Origin: Bradyrhizobiaceae bacterium
GTDB lineage: Bacteria; Pseudomonadota; Alphaproteobacteria; Rhizobiales; Xanthobacteraceae
NCBI GenBank assembly: GCA_003963145.1
Contig: RXJJ01000001.1
Span: 132,363-194,085 of the forward strand
DNA length: 61,723 bases
Direction of reading: 5' to 3'
Position 1 is the stretch's first letter. Each line of letters opens with the position of its first letter. The notes under the pieces are model-generated. The model was not told the origin of the DNA and made no database searches. It was given only the letters and a program-made list of their open reading frames with translations. Of this stretch, positions 32,310 through 41,507 are shown one piece after another. A program made the position numbers and the translations under genes.

Positions 32310-33260
32310 TCACACCAGCGGCTTCAGGCCTGCCTCGATCTGAGCGCGGCGCGATTCCAGAAACGGCGGAAGCGCGAGCCTCTCGCCGAGTTTCTCGATC
32401 GGCTCGTCGGCATGAAAGCCGGGTCCGTCGGTCGCGATCTCGAACAGAATTCCGTTGGGCTCGCGGAAATAAAGACTGCGGAAATAGAAGCGATCGACCT
32501 CGCCGCTGTTGTGAATGCCGATCTCGTTCAGCCGCGCGGCCCATGCGTGATACTGCGTCTCGTCCGGCGTGCGGAAGGCGACATGATGCACGCCGCCCGC
32601 GCCCTGCCGCGCATCCGGCAAATCCTTCTGCGCTATCACATGCAGTTCCGCCGCAGGACCGCCCTCGCCCATCTCATAGACATGGATGCGATGCTCGCTG
32701 TCGGGCGAGGCGTAATCGCGCACCCGCCGCATGTTCATGACATCGAGCAGCACGCGCTCGGTGCGCGCCAGATCGGGCACGTTCAGCACGATGGGACCGA
32801 GTCCCCTGATCTGGTAGTCCGCCGGAACGGGACTTTTCTCCCAGGGGTGGGACGAACCGATCCCGCCGTCATCCACCAGCACCAGCCGCTGGCCCTCATT
32901 GTCCTCGAAAGGCAATGTCAGCCGGCCATCGACCTCCGTGGCGCTGCCGGTATGGACGCCGAGCTGGACGAGCCGATCGCGCCAGAATCCGATCGCCTTT
33001 TCGCCGTTGACGCGCAATCCGGTGCGCGACACCGCACGGGTGCCGCGATGCTCTCGCGCCGCCGGCCAGTCGAAAAAGGTCAGATCGGTGCCGGGGCTGC
33101 CCTTGCCGTCGGCGTAAAACAGATGATAGGCGGACACGTCATCCTGGTTGACGGTCTTTTTCACCAGCCGCATGCCGAGCGTACCGGTATAAAATGCGAG
33201 GTTGGCCTTCGCATGGGCCGAAATCGCGGTCAGATGGTGGATGCCGGTCAATTGCAACAT
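32310..33260 (-). CDS. Ring-cleavage-type VOC dioxygenase (MhqO/PcpA-like)
   Basis: 316 residues from ATG 33260, with two VOC modules: G-I-H-H-L-T-A-I (His ligand), [12 protein letters not shown] in the second half and [12 protein letters not shown] with the Glu ligand, followed by H-A-D-E-P. This is the hydroquinone/ring-cleavage subgroup that opens aromatic rings with iron, although many members act in electrophile stress. The neighbours are fatty-acid oxidation genes, so the substrate is not clear. It is divergent from the enoyl-CoA hydratase gene. Confidence 0.82.
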   Translation of the reverse strand: MLQLTGIHHLTAISAHAKANLAFYTGTLGMRLVKKTVNQDDVSAYHLFYADGKGSPGTDLTFFDWPAAREHRGTRAVSRTGLRVNGEKAIGFWRDRLVQLGVHTGSATEVDGRLTLPFEDNEGQRLVLVDDGGIGSSHPWEKSPVPADYQIRGLGPIVLNVPDLARTERVLLDVMNMRRVRDYASPDSEHRIHVYEMGEGGPAAELHVIAQKDLPDARQGAGGVHHVAFRTPDETQYHAWAARLNEIGIHNSGEVDRFYFRSLYFREPNGILFEIATDGPGFHADEPIEKLGERLALPPFLESRRAQIEAGLKPLV

Positions 33261-33419
33261 CGGATTTTCCCACAAGCTGAGGGTAAATATCGGTTTTTAA
33301 AGGCCAGCCCGATATTGGCGCCGCTCCGGTTCATGTAAGATGGACGGGAACGAATTGCCACATAGATCGATTACCGCCAACAAAAAGCAAGGCCCGGAAC
33401 TGAACATGCGGACCCCATC

Positions 33420-34175
33420 ATGAGCGGCCACGTCATTGTCACGGACGAAGACGCAACGCGTGTCATCACGCTGCGGCGGCCGGAAAAGAAAAACGCCATC
33501 ACCCAGGAAATGTACACGGCGATCACCAACGCCATCGACACCGCGCAGTATAATCCGGCAGTCCGCTGCATCGTGATTACAGGCGGTTCGGGCGTGTTCA
33601 CGGCCGGCAACGATCTCGACGACTTTATAAAGGCGAGCGAGGGCCTCGGTTCGCGCCCGCTCAACGGCGTCAAATTCCTGCATTCGCTGGTCCACAATGC
33701 CAAGCCGATCGTCGCCGCGATCGACGGTCCCGCCGTCGGCATCGGCGCGACCATGGTGTTTCACTGCGACTATGTGCTGGCGTCCACGACCGCGACCTTC
33801 TCCACGCCGTTCATTCATCTCGGTCTTGTGCCCGAAGGCGCGTCCAGCCTTCTGGTGCCGCATAGCATGGGCTATCAGCGCGCGTTCTCGATGCTGGTGA
33901 TGGGCCGTCCGGTCACCGCCGAAGAAGCGCAGATCGCCGGCTTCGTCAACGAGGTCGTCCCGCCGGGTCATACCGAGGTCGAGGCCCGAAAGGCGGCGCG
34001 GGACATTTGCGCGTTGCCCGCCGAAGCGGTGGCGCTGTCGCGCAAGTTGCTCAGGCCCCCGGCCGACGAGCTGGTCCGGCGGATCGATCAGGAAAGCCAC
34101 ATCTTCGGAGAGCGCATGACATCGCCCGAGGCGGTCGCCGCGTTCAGGGCTTTTTTCTCGCGCAAGAAGCGTTGA
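33420..34175 (+). CDS. Enoyl-CoA hydratase/isomerase
   Basis: 251 residues of the crotonase fold: F-T-A-G-N-D-L-D-D-F (oxyanion loop near 60) and D-G-P-A-V-G-I-G-A-T-M-V-F-H-C-D near 105, with L-V-P-E-G-A-S-S-L-L-V-P instead of the canonical two-Glu pattern. Only one of the two hydratase glutamates is evident, so it may be an isomerase or a variant hydratase. It is followed 35 bp later by the HDAC-like gene. Confidence 0.87.
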   Translation: MSGHVIVTDEDATRVITLRRPEKKNAITQEMYTAITNAIDTAQYNPAVRCIVITGGSGVFTAGNDLDDFIKASEGLGSRPLNGVKFLHSLVHNAKPIVAAIDGPAVGIGATMVFHCDYVLASTTATFSTPFIHLGLVPEGASSLLVPHSMGYQRAFSMLVMGRPVTAEEAQIAGFVNEVVPPGHTEVEARKAARDICALPAEAVALSRKLLRPPADELVRRIDQESHIFGERMTSPEAVAAFRAFFSRKKR

Positions 34176-34210
34176 CCACGCCCGTCACGCCAAAAGGAAT
34201 TTTAGCTGTC

Positions 34211-35143
34211 ATGTCGACACTTCTGCTGACCCACACCGCCTCGTCGCTCAATCACAAAACATCGGAAGGTCATCCCGAACGGCCCGACCGCATCCGCGCG
34301 ATGGAAAAGGCGTTCAGCCTCGACACGTTCAAGCCGCTGGTGCGCGAGGAAGCGCCGCTGGGCGACATCGAAACCGTCGAACTGTGCCACAGCCAGGCTT
34401 ATGTCGATGAGATCCGCGACATGGCGCCGAAAGAAGGCATCGTTTATATCGACGGCGACACCATGATGTCGCCCGGCACATGGGAAGCGGCGATGCGCGG
34501 CGTCGGCGGCGCCAACGCCGGCGTCGATGCGGTGGTCAGCGGCAAGGCGCAGAATGTTTTCGTCGGCACCCGCCCGTGCGGACATCACGCCGAAATCAGC
34601 CGCGCGATGGGCTTCTGCATTTTCAATCAGGCGGCCATCGCCGCGCGTTACGCGCAGAAGAAGCACGGCATCGGCCGCGTCGCGGTGGTGGATTTCGACG
34701 TGCATCATGGCAACGGCTCGCAGGATATTTTCTGGGCCGATCCGAATGTGATGTATACCTCGACGCACCAGATGCCGCTGTTTCCCGGCACCGGCGCGAC
34801 CCAGGAGCGCGGCGAGCACGACACCATCGTCAATGCTCCGCTCGCGCCCGGCGATGGCGGACCGAAATTCCGTCAGGCGTTCGAAGGCCTGATCCTGCCG
34901 CAGCTGAAAAAATTCGCGCCCGAGCTCGTCATCATTTCTGCCGGCTTCGATGCGCACTGGCGCGATCCCCTCGCCAACATCAAGCTCGACGAAAAGGATT
35001 TCGGCTGGGTGACGCGCAAGCTGATGGATGTCGCCGACGAGTCGGCGAACGGGCGTATCGTCTCCGTGCTCGAAGGCGGCTACGATTTGCAGGGCCTGCA
35101 CGATTCGCTGATCGAGCACGTCTCCGCGCTGATGGGACATTGA
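34211..35143 (+). CDS. Histone-deacetylase-family protein (acetoin-utilisation AcuC-like)
   Basis: 310 residues from ATG 34211, preceded by AAAGGA; the frame is open further upstream but inside the hydratase gene. Class II deacetylase motifs: H-P-E-R-P-D-R, R-P-C-G-H-H-A (tandem His), D-F-D-V-H-H-G-N-G (zinc Asp/His) and S-A-G-F-D-A-H. These bacterial proteins remove acyl groups from lysine or polyamines. It sits in a conserved block with xseB and dxs. Confidence 0.87.
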   Translation: MSTLLLTHTASSLNHKTSEGHPERPDRIRAMEKAFSLDTFKPLVREEAPLGDIETVELCHSQAYVDEIRDMAPKEGIVYIDGDTMMSPGTWEAAMRGVGGANAGVDAVVSGKAQNVFVGTRPCGHHAEISRAMGFCIFNQAAIAARYAQKKHGIGRVAVVDFDVHHGNGSQDIFWADPNVMYTSTHQMPLFPGTGATQERGEHDTIVNAPLAPGDGGPKFRQAFEGLILPQLKKFAPELVIISAGFDAHWRDPLANIKLDEKDFGWVTRKLMDVADESANGRIVSVLEGGYDLQGLHDSLIEHVSALMGH

Positions 35144-35246
35144 GATATCAAAGCGAGATATCAAAAGCGGCCCGTCGGGCCCGCCACATTTGCGCCCGCA
35201 TATCGGTCTTAGATTTTACGATCCCGGCAGCTTCAGGAATTCAACC

Positions 35247-35498
35247 ATGGCCGACACCGCACATGCCGACGTCAAGAAGCTGAGCTTCGAACGCGCGATC
35301 GAGGAATTGGAATTGATCGTCAAGCGCCTCGAGGACGGTAAGGTGCCGCTCGAGGAATCGGTTGCGATTTATGAACGCGGCGAAAGCCTGAAGCGTCGAT
35401 GCGAGGAATTGCTGCGCCAGGCCGAGGTCCGGGTGGACAAGATCGCGATTGATGCGTCCGGCCAGCCGACCGGCACCGAGCCGCTCGACGTACAGTAA
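35247..35498 (+). CDS. xseB: Exodeoxyribonuclease VII small subunit
   Basis: 83 residues from ATG 35247 (upstream AGGAATT). The helical L-S-F-E-R-A-I-E-E-L-E-L-I-V and L-E-E-S-V-A-I-Y-E-R-G-E are diagnostic of XseB, the short partner of XseA in degrading single-stranded DNA. Its size is normal. xseA is not in the window. It precedes dxs, as in many alphaproteobacteria. Confidence 0.92.
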   Translation: MADTAHADVKKLSFERAIEELELIVKRLEDGKVPLEESVAIYERGESLKRRCEELLRQAEVRVDKIAIDASGQPTGTEPLDVQ

Positions 35499-35682
35499 AG
35501 GCCGTTCATCCGGCCTGCGGGCCGGATCGCGGATCGCCGCAAAACCGCCCTTTTCGGGAACCGCCCCGGCGGCCGCTGCTTATTACATTGGCACGACTTT
35601 GGAATTGGTATAAGCCACGGGACGCTCTGGCGGCCCCTTTCCGGGCAACCGGGCTTTTTCGCATTTCAAACAGGTTATTGAC

Positions 35683-37614
35683 GTGTCCTCAGCCAGCAAT
35701 ACGCCCCTGCTCGATACCATCGATACGCCCGACAAATTGCGCCTGCTCAAGCCGGAGCAGCTGCCGCAGGTCGCGGACGAACTGCGGCGCGAACTGATCG
35801 ATGCGGTGTCCGTTACGGGCGGCCATCTCGGCGCAGGCCTCGGCGTGGTCGAACTGACCACCGCACTGCACTACGTGTTCAACACCCCCGCCGACCGCAT
35901 CATCTGGGACGTCGGCCATCAGGCCTATCCGCACAAGATTTTGACCGGGCGGCGCGACCGCATTCGCACGCTTCGCATGGGCGGGGGCCTGTCCGGATTC
36001 ACCAAGCGCACTGAGAGCGAATACGATCCGTTCGGCACCGCGCATTCCTCGACCTCGATTTCAGCCGGTCTCGGCATGGCCGTGGCCCGCGATCTCAAGG
36101 GCGGCAACAACAATGTCATCGCCGTGATCGGCGACGGCTCGATGTCCGCCGGCATGGCCTATGAGGCGATGAACAACGCCGGCTCGCTGAACTCGCGCCT
36201 GATCGTCATTCTCAACGACAACGACATGTCGATTGCGCCGCCGGTCGGCGCGATGTCGGCGTATCTCGCGCGTCTTCTTTCGGGACGCACCTATACCTCC
36301 GCGCGCGAAGCGCTCAAGCACCTCGCCCATCATCTGCCGAAATTCTTCGAGGAGCGCGCGCTGCGCGCCGAGGAATATGCGCGCGGCATGGTCACCGGCG
36401 GCACGCTGTTCGAGGAACTCGGCTTCTTTTATGTCGGCCCGATCGACGGTCACAACCTCGATCATCTGCTGCCGGTGCTGACGAACGTGCGTGACGCCGA
36501 GCACGGCCCGATTCTGGTTCACATTGTCACCAAGAAGGGCAAGGGCTACGCCCCGGCCGAAGAGTCCGACGACAAGTATCATGGCGTGGTGAAGTTCGAC
36601 GTCGCCACCGGCAAACAGATGAAGGCGAAGTCGAACGCGCCGTCCTACACGGCGGTGTTCGGCCAGAGCCTTGTGAAGGAAGCCCAGAAGGACGACAAGA
36701 TCGTCGCGATCACGGCGGCGATGCCGGGCGGCACCGGCGTCGATATTTTCGAAAAATCGTTCCCCAAGCGCACCTTCGATGTCGGCATCGCTGAACAGCA
36801 CGCAGTGACCTTCGCGGCCGGGCTCGCGACCGAAGGCTTCAAGCCGTTCTGCGCGCTTTATTCCACCTTCCTGCAGCGCGGCTACGATCAGGTCGTTCAT
36901 GACGTCGCGATCCAGAATCTGCCGGTGCGCTTTGCGATCGACCGCGCGGGTCTTGTCGGCGCCGACGGTCCGACCCATGCCGGCGCATTCGACAACGCCT
37001 ATCTCGGCTGTCTGCCGAATTTCATCATCATGGCGGCGGGCGACGAGGCCGATCTCGTCCACATGGTCGCCACCCAGGTCGCGATCAACAACGCGCCGAG
37101 CGCGCTGCGCTATCCGCGCGGCGAGGGCCTTGGCGTCGAACTGCCCGATGTCGGAATCCCGCTCGAGATCGGCAAGGGCCGCGTGCTGCGCGAGGCGACC
37201 GGGAAGTCGAAAGTCGCGCTGCTGTCGTTCGGCACAAGGCTTGGCGAATGCCTCAAGGCCGCGGAAGAACTTGAAAGTCACGGCCTGTCCACCACGGTGG
37301 CCGATGCGCGCTTCATGAAGCCGCTCGACGTCGATCTGGTGATGAAGCTCGCCGCCAACCACGAAGTGCTTATTACGGTCGAGGAAGGCTCGATCGGCGG
37401 TTTCGGCACCCACGTCATGCAGACGCTGGCGGATCACGGCGTGCTCGACAAGGGCCTTCGGGTCCGCTCAATGGTGCTGCCGGACACTTTCATCGATCAG
37501 GACAAGCCTGACGCGATGTACGCGCAGGCGGGCCTCGACGCCAAGGGTATCGTCGCCAAGGTGTTCGAGGCGCTCGGCAAGGACGTGAAGGCCGAGACGG
37601 TCAGGACGGCATGA
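35683..37614 (+). CDS. dxs: 1-deoxy-D-xylulose-5-phosphate synthase
   Basis: 643 residues, full length, starting with GTG at 35683. The thiamine-diphosphate motif [17 protein letters not shown] lies near 150-170, the transketolase-type H-x-G-H-Q appears as V-G-H-Q-A-Y-P-H-K near 80, and the pyrimidine-domain [14 protein letters not shown] near 365. It condenses pyruvate and glyceraldehyde 3-phosphate in the first step of the MEP isoprenoid pathway (also feeding thiamine and pyridoxal). It lies between xseB and the deoxyribosyltransferase gene. Confidence 0.95.
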   Translation: MSSASNTPLLDTIDTPDKLRLLKPEQLPQVADELRRELIDAVSVTGGHLGAGLGVVELTTALHYVFNTPADRIIWDVGHQAYPHKILTGRRDRIRTLRMGGGLSGFTKRTESEYDPFGTAHSSTSISAGLGMAVARDLKGGNNNVIAVIGDGSMSAGMAYEAMNNAGSLNSRLIVILNDNDMSIAPPVGAMSAYLARLLSGRTYTSAREALKHLAHHLPKFFEERALRAEEYARGMVTGGTLFEELGFFYVGPIDGHNLDHLLPVLTNVRDAEHGPILVHIVTKKGKGYAPAEESDDKYHGVVKFDVATGKQMKAKSNAPSYTAVFGQSLVKEAQKDDKIVAITAAMPGGTGVDIFEKSFPKRTFDVGIAEQHAVTFAAGLATEGFKPFCALYSTFLQRGYDQVVHDVAIQNLPVRFAIDRAGLVGADGPTHAGAFDNAYLGCLPNFIIMAAGDEADLVHMVATQVAINNAPSALRYPRGEGLGVELPDVGIPLEIGKGRVLREATGKSKVALLSFGTRLGECLKAAEELESHGLSTTVADARFMKPLDVDLVMKLAANHEVLITVEEGSIGGFGTHVMQTLADHGVLDKGLRVRSMVLPDTFIDQDKPDAMYAQAGLDAKGIVAKVFEALGKDVKAETVRTA

Positions 37615-37662
37615 CTTCGGCCGGGAGGCGTTGACGGCGATCGCCGCCCGGGAGCCGGACAC

Positions 37663-38217
37663 ATGCGCATCTATCTCGCCGGTCCCGACGTTTTCCTCCC
37701 CGACGCCGTCGCGATGGGCCGCCGCAAGACAGCGCTTTGCGCCAATTACGGCCATGTGGGGCTATATCCGCTCGACAGCGGTATCGATATCGCAGCGCCG
37801 GACGCTTCACTTGACATCTTTCGCGCCAATCAGGCCATGATGGACAGCGCGGATGCCGTCGTCGCCAATCTGACGCCGTTTCGCGGACCGAGCGCCGATG
37901 CCGGCACCGTTTACGAACTGGGCTACATGGCCGGACGCGGCAAACTGTGCCTTGGCTATTCCAACGATCCCGAGATCTACGCCGATCGTGTCCGCAAACT
38001 GAACCTCACGTCGCCCGATACAGCGTCGTTCGACCTTGACGGGCTGGCCGTCGAGGATTTCAGGCACGCCGACAATCTGATGATCGTTCACGCGCTGGAG
38101 GACCATGGCGGCCCCCTGATCGTGCCGCGTGAAGCGCCCGCCGATCTGTGGCATGATCTGACATCGTTCGAAGACTGTTTGCGGATGCTGAATACCATGA
38201 AGGGCCATGCGCGATGA
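37663..38217 (+). CDS. Nucleoside 2-deoxyribosyltransferase family protein
   Basis: 184 residues. I-Y-L-A-G-P-D-V-F at the N-terminus, D-A-V-V-A-N-L-T-P-F-R-G and D-A-G-T-V-Y-E-L-G-Y-M-A-G-R-G-K (catalytic Glu in Y-E-L-G) match the family that transfers deoxyribose between bases. Many genomic members are nucleotide-salvage or sanitation enzymes. Its stop overlaps the tlyA start (ATGA), so the two are coupled. Confidence 0.85.
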   Translation: MRIYLAGPDVFLPDAVAMGRRKTALCANYGHVGLYPLDSGIDIAAPDASLDIFRANQAMMDSADAVVANLTPFRGPSADAGTVYELGYMAGRGKLCLGYSNDPEIYADRVRKLNLTSPDTASFDLDGLAVEDFRHADNLMIVHALEDHGGPLIVPREAPADLWHDLTSFEDCLRMLNTMKGHAR

Positions 38218-38945
38218 CCCCGCGCCAGCGCGCCGACCTGCTGCTGGTCGAACGCGGGCTGTTTGAAAGCCGCGCCCGCGCGCAGGCCGCCATCGAGGCG
38301 GGACATGTCCTCGCCGACGGCGTGCCGGTGACAAAGGCTTCGGCCCTTTTATCGTCCGACACTGTGATCGAGGCCGAACCCGCGCATCCCTGGGTCTCGC
38401 GCGGCGGCGTGAAGCTGGCGGCGGCGCTGGAGCATTACCCCATCGAAATCGAGGATCATGTCTGCGTCGATGTCGGCTCCTCGACCGGCGGTTTCACCGA
38501 GGTGCTGCTCGCCAATGGCGCGGCGCTGGTTTACGCCATCGATGTCGGCAGCGCACAGCTCCATCCGAGCCTGCACGGCCATCCGAAAATCGTGTCGATG
38601 GAAAATACCGACATCCGCACCCTCGCCGGCAAACGGCTGGATGTGCGGCCGGATGTCGTGGTGATCGACGTCAGCTTTATTTCACTGAAGCTCGTGCTGC
38701 CGGCCGTGCTGCCGCTCGCCGCCGCGCCAATGTCGCTGCTGGCGCTGATCAAGCCGCAATTCGAGGCCGATCGCGCGCATTCAAAAAAGGGCATCATCAG
38801 GAACGAAGCCGTGCATCGCGCGGTGTGCGACGACATCAAGGCATTCGCGGAAAAGCTCGGCTGCCGCGATATCGAGATTTTCCCCTCCGCGATCATGGGC
38901 GGCGACGGCAATCGCGAATTCTTTCTCGGGGCAAGGCGTGGGTAG
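38214..38945 (+). CDS. tlyA: TlyA-family rRNA 2'-O-methyltransferase
   Basis: 243 residues. An N-terminal S4 RNA-binding domain (R-A-D-L-L-L-V-E-R-G-L-F-E-S-R-A-R-A-Q) precedes an FtsJ-like methyltransferase with D-V-G-S-S-T-G-G-F-T-E (SAM loop near 85), D-V-S-F-I-S-L and L-I-K-P-Q-F-E. TlyA methylates ribose in 16S and/or 23S rRNA. Length is typical (about 240-270). The start overlaps the upstream gene by 4 bp. Confidence 0.9.
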   Translation: MTPRQRADLLLVERGLFESRARAQAAIEAGHVLADGVPVTKASALLSSDTVIEAEPAHPWVSRGGVKLAAALEHYPIEIEDHVCVDVGSSTGGFTEVLLANGAALVYAIDVGSAQLHPSLHGHPKIVSMENTDIRTLAGKRLDVRPDVVVIDVSFISLKLVLPAVLPLAAAPMSLLALIKPQFEADRAHSKKGIIRNEAVHRAVCDDIKAFAEKLGCRDIEIFPSAIMGGDGNREFFLGARRG

Positions 38946-38966
38946 AACGGAGTTTTTCATTGCATC

Positions 38967-39066
38967 GTCATTGCGAGCGCAGCAAAGCAATCCAGCCTCT
39001 TCCGGCACCCTGCGGAAAAATATAGTGCTCTGGATTGCTTCGTCGGCTTTGCCTCCTCGCAATGAC
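38967..39066. repeat. Palindromic intergenic repeat, family A copy 1
   Basis: It starts GTCATTGCGAG and ends CTCGCAATGAC with a GCAATCCAG/CTGGATTGC inner pair, so the 100-bp unit folds back on itself. The same ends and inner arms occur at 49329-49413 and 55309-55396. It fills the gap between tlyA and the rumA-like gene. This REP-like family is common in Bradyrhizobium-type genomes. Confidence 0.85.
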
Positions 39067-39100
39067 ATCTTTGATATCGGCCACTAAAACCAACGATAGA

Positions 39101-40339
39101 ATGACCGAACGCCTCACCATCGATCATGTCGGCCATTTCGGAGATGGCGTCGCCACGGAAGGCGGCGCGAACATCTACGTTCCCTATGCGCTCGGCGGCG
39201 AGACTGTGGAGGTACAGTCCTCTCCCGGTCATCCCGACCGCCGTGCGCTTACGCAAATCGTGACGCCAAGCGCGGAGCGGATCGCTCCGTTCTGTCCGCA
39301 TTTCGGCACATGCGGCGGCTGCGCGATCCAGCATTGGCGCGCGAATGCCTATCGCGCATGGAAACGGCAGATCGTCGTCGATCTTCTCGCGCAGCACGGC
39401 ATCGCCTGCGACGTCGGTGACCTGATCGACGCCCATGGCACCGGGCGGCGACGCGCTGTCTTTCATGCGCGCGTCAGCCAGCAGGGCGTGCTGCGGGTCG
39501 GATTCGCCGCCGCCGGGCGCCACGAAATCATCGCCATCGACCATTGCCCGATCCTCGATCCGAAACTGCATGGCGCGATCTTGGCGGCAAACGACATCGC
39601 CGAGGCGCTTGCCTCGATGAGCAAGCCGCTCGACATTCAGGTGACGGCTGCCGACAACGGCCTCGATATCGACGTGCGCGGCTCGGGACCTCTCGACAGT
39701 AAGCTGCTCTCGAAACTCTCCGGACTTGCGGACAAACACAATCTGGCGCGGCTGACGCGGCACGGAGAACTCGTCATCATGCGTGCGCCGCCGGTGGTCC
39801 AGACCGGAAAGGCGCAAGTGACGCTGCCGCCCGGCTCCTTCATGCAGCCGACGGCCGCCGGCGAGGAAACACTGGCCGCGCAGGTGCTCGCGCGCTGCAA
39901 GGGTGTGAAGCATACGGCCGATTTGTTTTGCGGCTTCGGGCCGTTCGCGCTCCGGCTCGCGGAGAAATTCCGCGTTTCGGCCTTCGACAGCGACGCACCC
40001 GCGATCCTGTCGCTGACCCATGCCGTGAAGCAGACGCAAGGCCTGAAACCGCTCGCAGCGCAGGCACGCGACCTGTTCCGCCGGCCTCTCGTGGCGCAGG
40101 AACTGCGCGATTACGATTGCGTGGTGTTCGATCCGCCGCGTCAGGGCGCGCAGGCGCAATCGGAACAGCTTGCCGCGAGCAAGATCGCGCGCGCGGTCGC
40201 GATCTCATGCAATCCGGTGACATTCGCCCGCGATGCCCGCATTCTGATCGACGGCGGATTCAAAATCGGCGAAGTTACACCGGTGGACCAGTTCCGCCAT
40301 ACCCCACATGTGGAGCTGGTGGCGGAATTCAGGCGCTGA
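39101..40339 (+). CDS. 23S/tRNA (uracil-5-)-methyltransferase, RumA/TrmA-like
   Basis: 412 residues from ATG 39101; the longer frame runs into the repeat. N-terminal TRAM-like part ([15 protein letters not shown]), then [15 protein letters not shown] supplying three cysteines of the [4Fe-4S] site (fourth in D-H-C-P-I-L-D). The methyltransferase domain has [17 protein letters not shown] and the nucleophile region [10 protein letters not shown]. It adds a 5-methyl to a uridine in rRNA or tRNA. Confidence 0.9.
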   Translation: MTERLTIDHVGHFGDGVATEGGANIYVPYALGGETVEVQSSPGHPDRRALTQIVTPSAERIAPFCPHFGTCGGCAIQHWRANAYRAWKRQIVVDLLAQHGIACDVGDLIDAHGTGRRRAVFHARVSQQGVLRVGFAAAGRHEIIAIDHCPILDPKLHGAILAANDIAEALASMSKPLDIQVTAADNGLDIDVRGSGPLDSKLLSKLSGLADKHNLARLTRHGELVIMRAPPVVQTGKAQVTLPPGSFMQPTAAGEETLAAQVLARCKGVKHTADLFCGFGPFALRLAEKFRVSAFDSDAPAILSLTHAVKQTQGLKPLAAQARDLFRRPLVAQELRDYDCVVFDPPRQGAQAQSEQLAASKIARAVAISCNPVTFARDARILIDGGFKIGEVTPVDQFRHTPHVELVAEFRR

Positions 40340-40362
40340 GCGATCCGCTCGAGAGGCGCATC

Positions 40363-41220
40363 TCACCGTCCAAACCGCTCGCGCCACATCTGCTCGCCGA
40401 TATCGCAGGGAATCCGCGGCTCGGAGGCGGAGACCGGGATGATGCGCGAACCGGGTGAAGGCTCCGGCGTCCGTCCCGCCACTTCCATCACCAGCTTGGT
40501 GCGGATCGCCTCCTTGAATTTCTCGCGGTCCTTGATCGGCACCACGAACGACCCCGGTCCTCCGACCACGCAGTCCTCGTAATAATAATCGAGGTTCTCG
40601 ATATCCATGGTGGCAAGATTGATCTCCTTGACCATGATCGGCAGCCCGTTGATGACAACGCCCTTCGCCAGCGCTGCATCGCGCGCCTCGGTCACTGGCG
40701 CGCCGTTATTGTTCGGCCCGTCGCCCGAAATGTCGATCACGCGCCGCAGGCCGTGAAAAGCATTCTGCTCGAACAGCGGCATGGCGAATTCGATCGCGCC
40801 CGAAATCGAGGTGCGCGAGGCGCGGCGAAGCGGGGTCTTGAGAATTTCCGCCGCCACGGCATCGGCGGATTCCGGCCCGTCGATCACCCGCCAGGGGATG
40901 ATGATCTTCTGGTCGCTCGAGGCCGCCCATTCGAAATAGGTCATCGCGACCTTGCCGCTGGGCCCGGTCTTGAGCGCCTGCAGGAATTCGCGCGAGGTCA
41001 GGGCCTGCGCGTAACCCTCGCGCTGAACGGCGAGTTCGTCGAGATCCATCGAATAGGAGACATCGACCGCCAGAACGAGTTCGACATCCACTTGGCCAGC
41101 ATCGTCCTTCTGAACCCCGGCATGAAACGCCGGAGCGGCAACCAGATGGGCCGTGTGCAGACCGGCAGCTGCGCCCAAAGACGCAATCAGCACCAGTCCG
41201 GTCAGAACCCAGCGACGCAT
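40363..41220 (-). CDS. Secreted von Willebrand factor A domain protein (DUF1194 type)
   Basis: 285 residues from ATG 41220 (GGAG 5 nt upstream); a longer frame to 41346 would place 42 residues ahead of an obvious signal peptide (R-R-W-V-L-T-G-L-V-L-I-A-S-L-G-A-A-A-G). The body is one VWA domain with MIDAS D-V-S-Y-S-M-D near 63-69 and I-D-I-S-G-D-G-P-N-N-N-G carrying further metal-binding positions. DUF1194 proteins of unknown role are frequent in Rhizobiales. It is convergent with the rumA-like gene. Confidence 0.82.
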   Translation of the reverse strand: MRRWVLTGLVLIASLGAAAGLHTAHLVAAPAFHAGVQKDDAGQVDVELVLAVDVSYSMDLDELAVQREGYAQALTSREFLQALKTGPSGKVAMTYFEWAASSDQKIIIPWRVIDGPESADAVAAEILKTPLRRASRTSISGAIEFAMPLFEQNAFHGLRRVIDISGDGPNNNGAPVTEARDAALAKGVVINGLPIMVKEINLATMDIENLDYYYEDCVVGGPGSFVVPIKDREKFKEAIRTKLVMEVAGRTPEPSPGSRIIPVSASEPRIPCDIGEQMWRERFGR

Positions 41221-41507
41221 GGACACTCCGCGATCCCGGCGGCCTGCGGTCCGGCCTATCCGGGACATGCGCGGGATTGTTTCACGCAATGACGGACAAA
41301 TCAGGCCGGACGCAGCTGCGAAGGTAAAATTTAACCAACATTTCACCCAAAATGCCTAGGATTTGAACGCGGTTGCCCTCTCTCCTTCACATCGGCACCC
41401 GACTGGAAATTGCCACTCATCACCGAGCCGGCCACGGCCGAACGCGCGTTCGGCCGGCACGGATTTGCGTCCATTCCGGCCTGAACGGCCGTCCGGGGAT
41501 TATCAAT

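Noticed and set aside
36061-37437. A 458-codon minus-strand frame inside dxs
   Set aside because: It is antisense to a highly conserved enzyme gene and shows no family signature.
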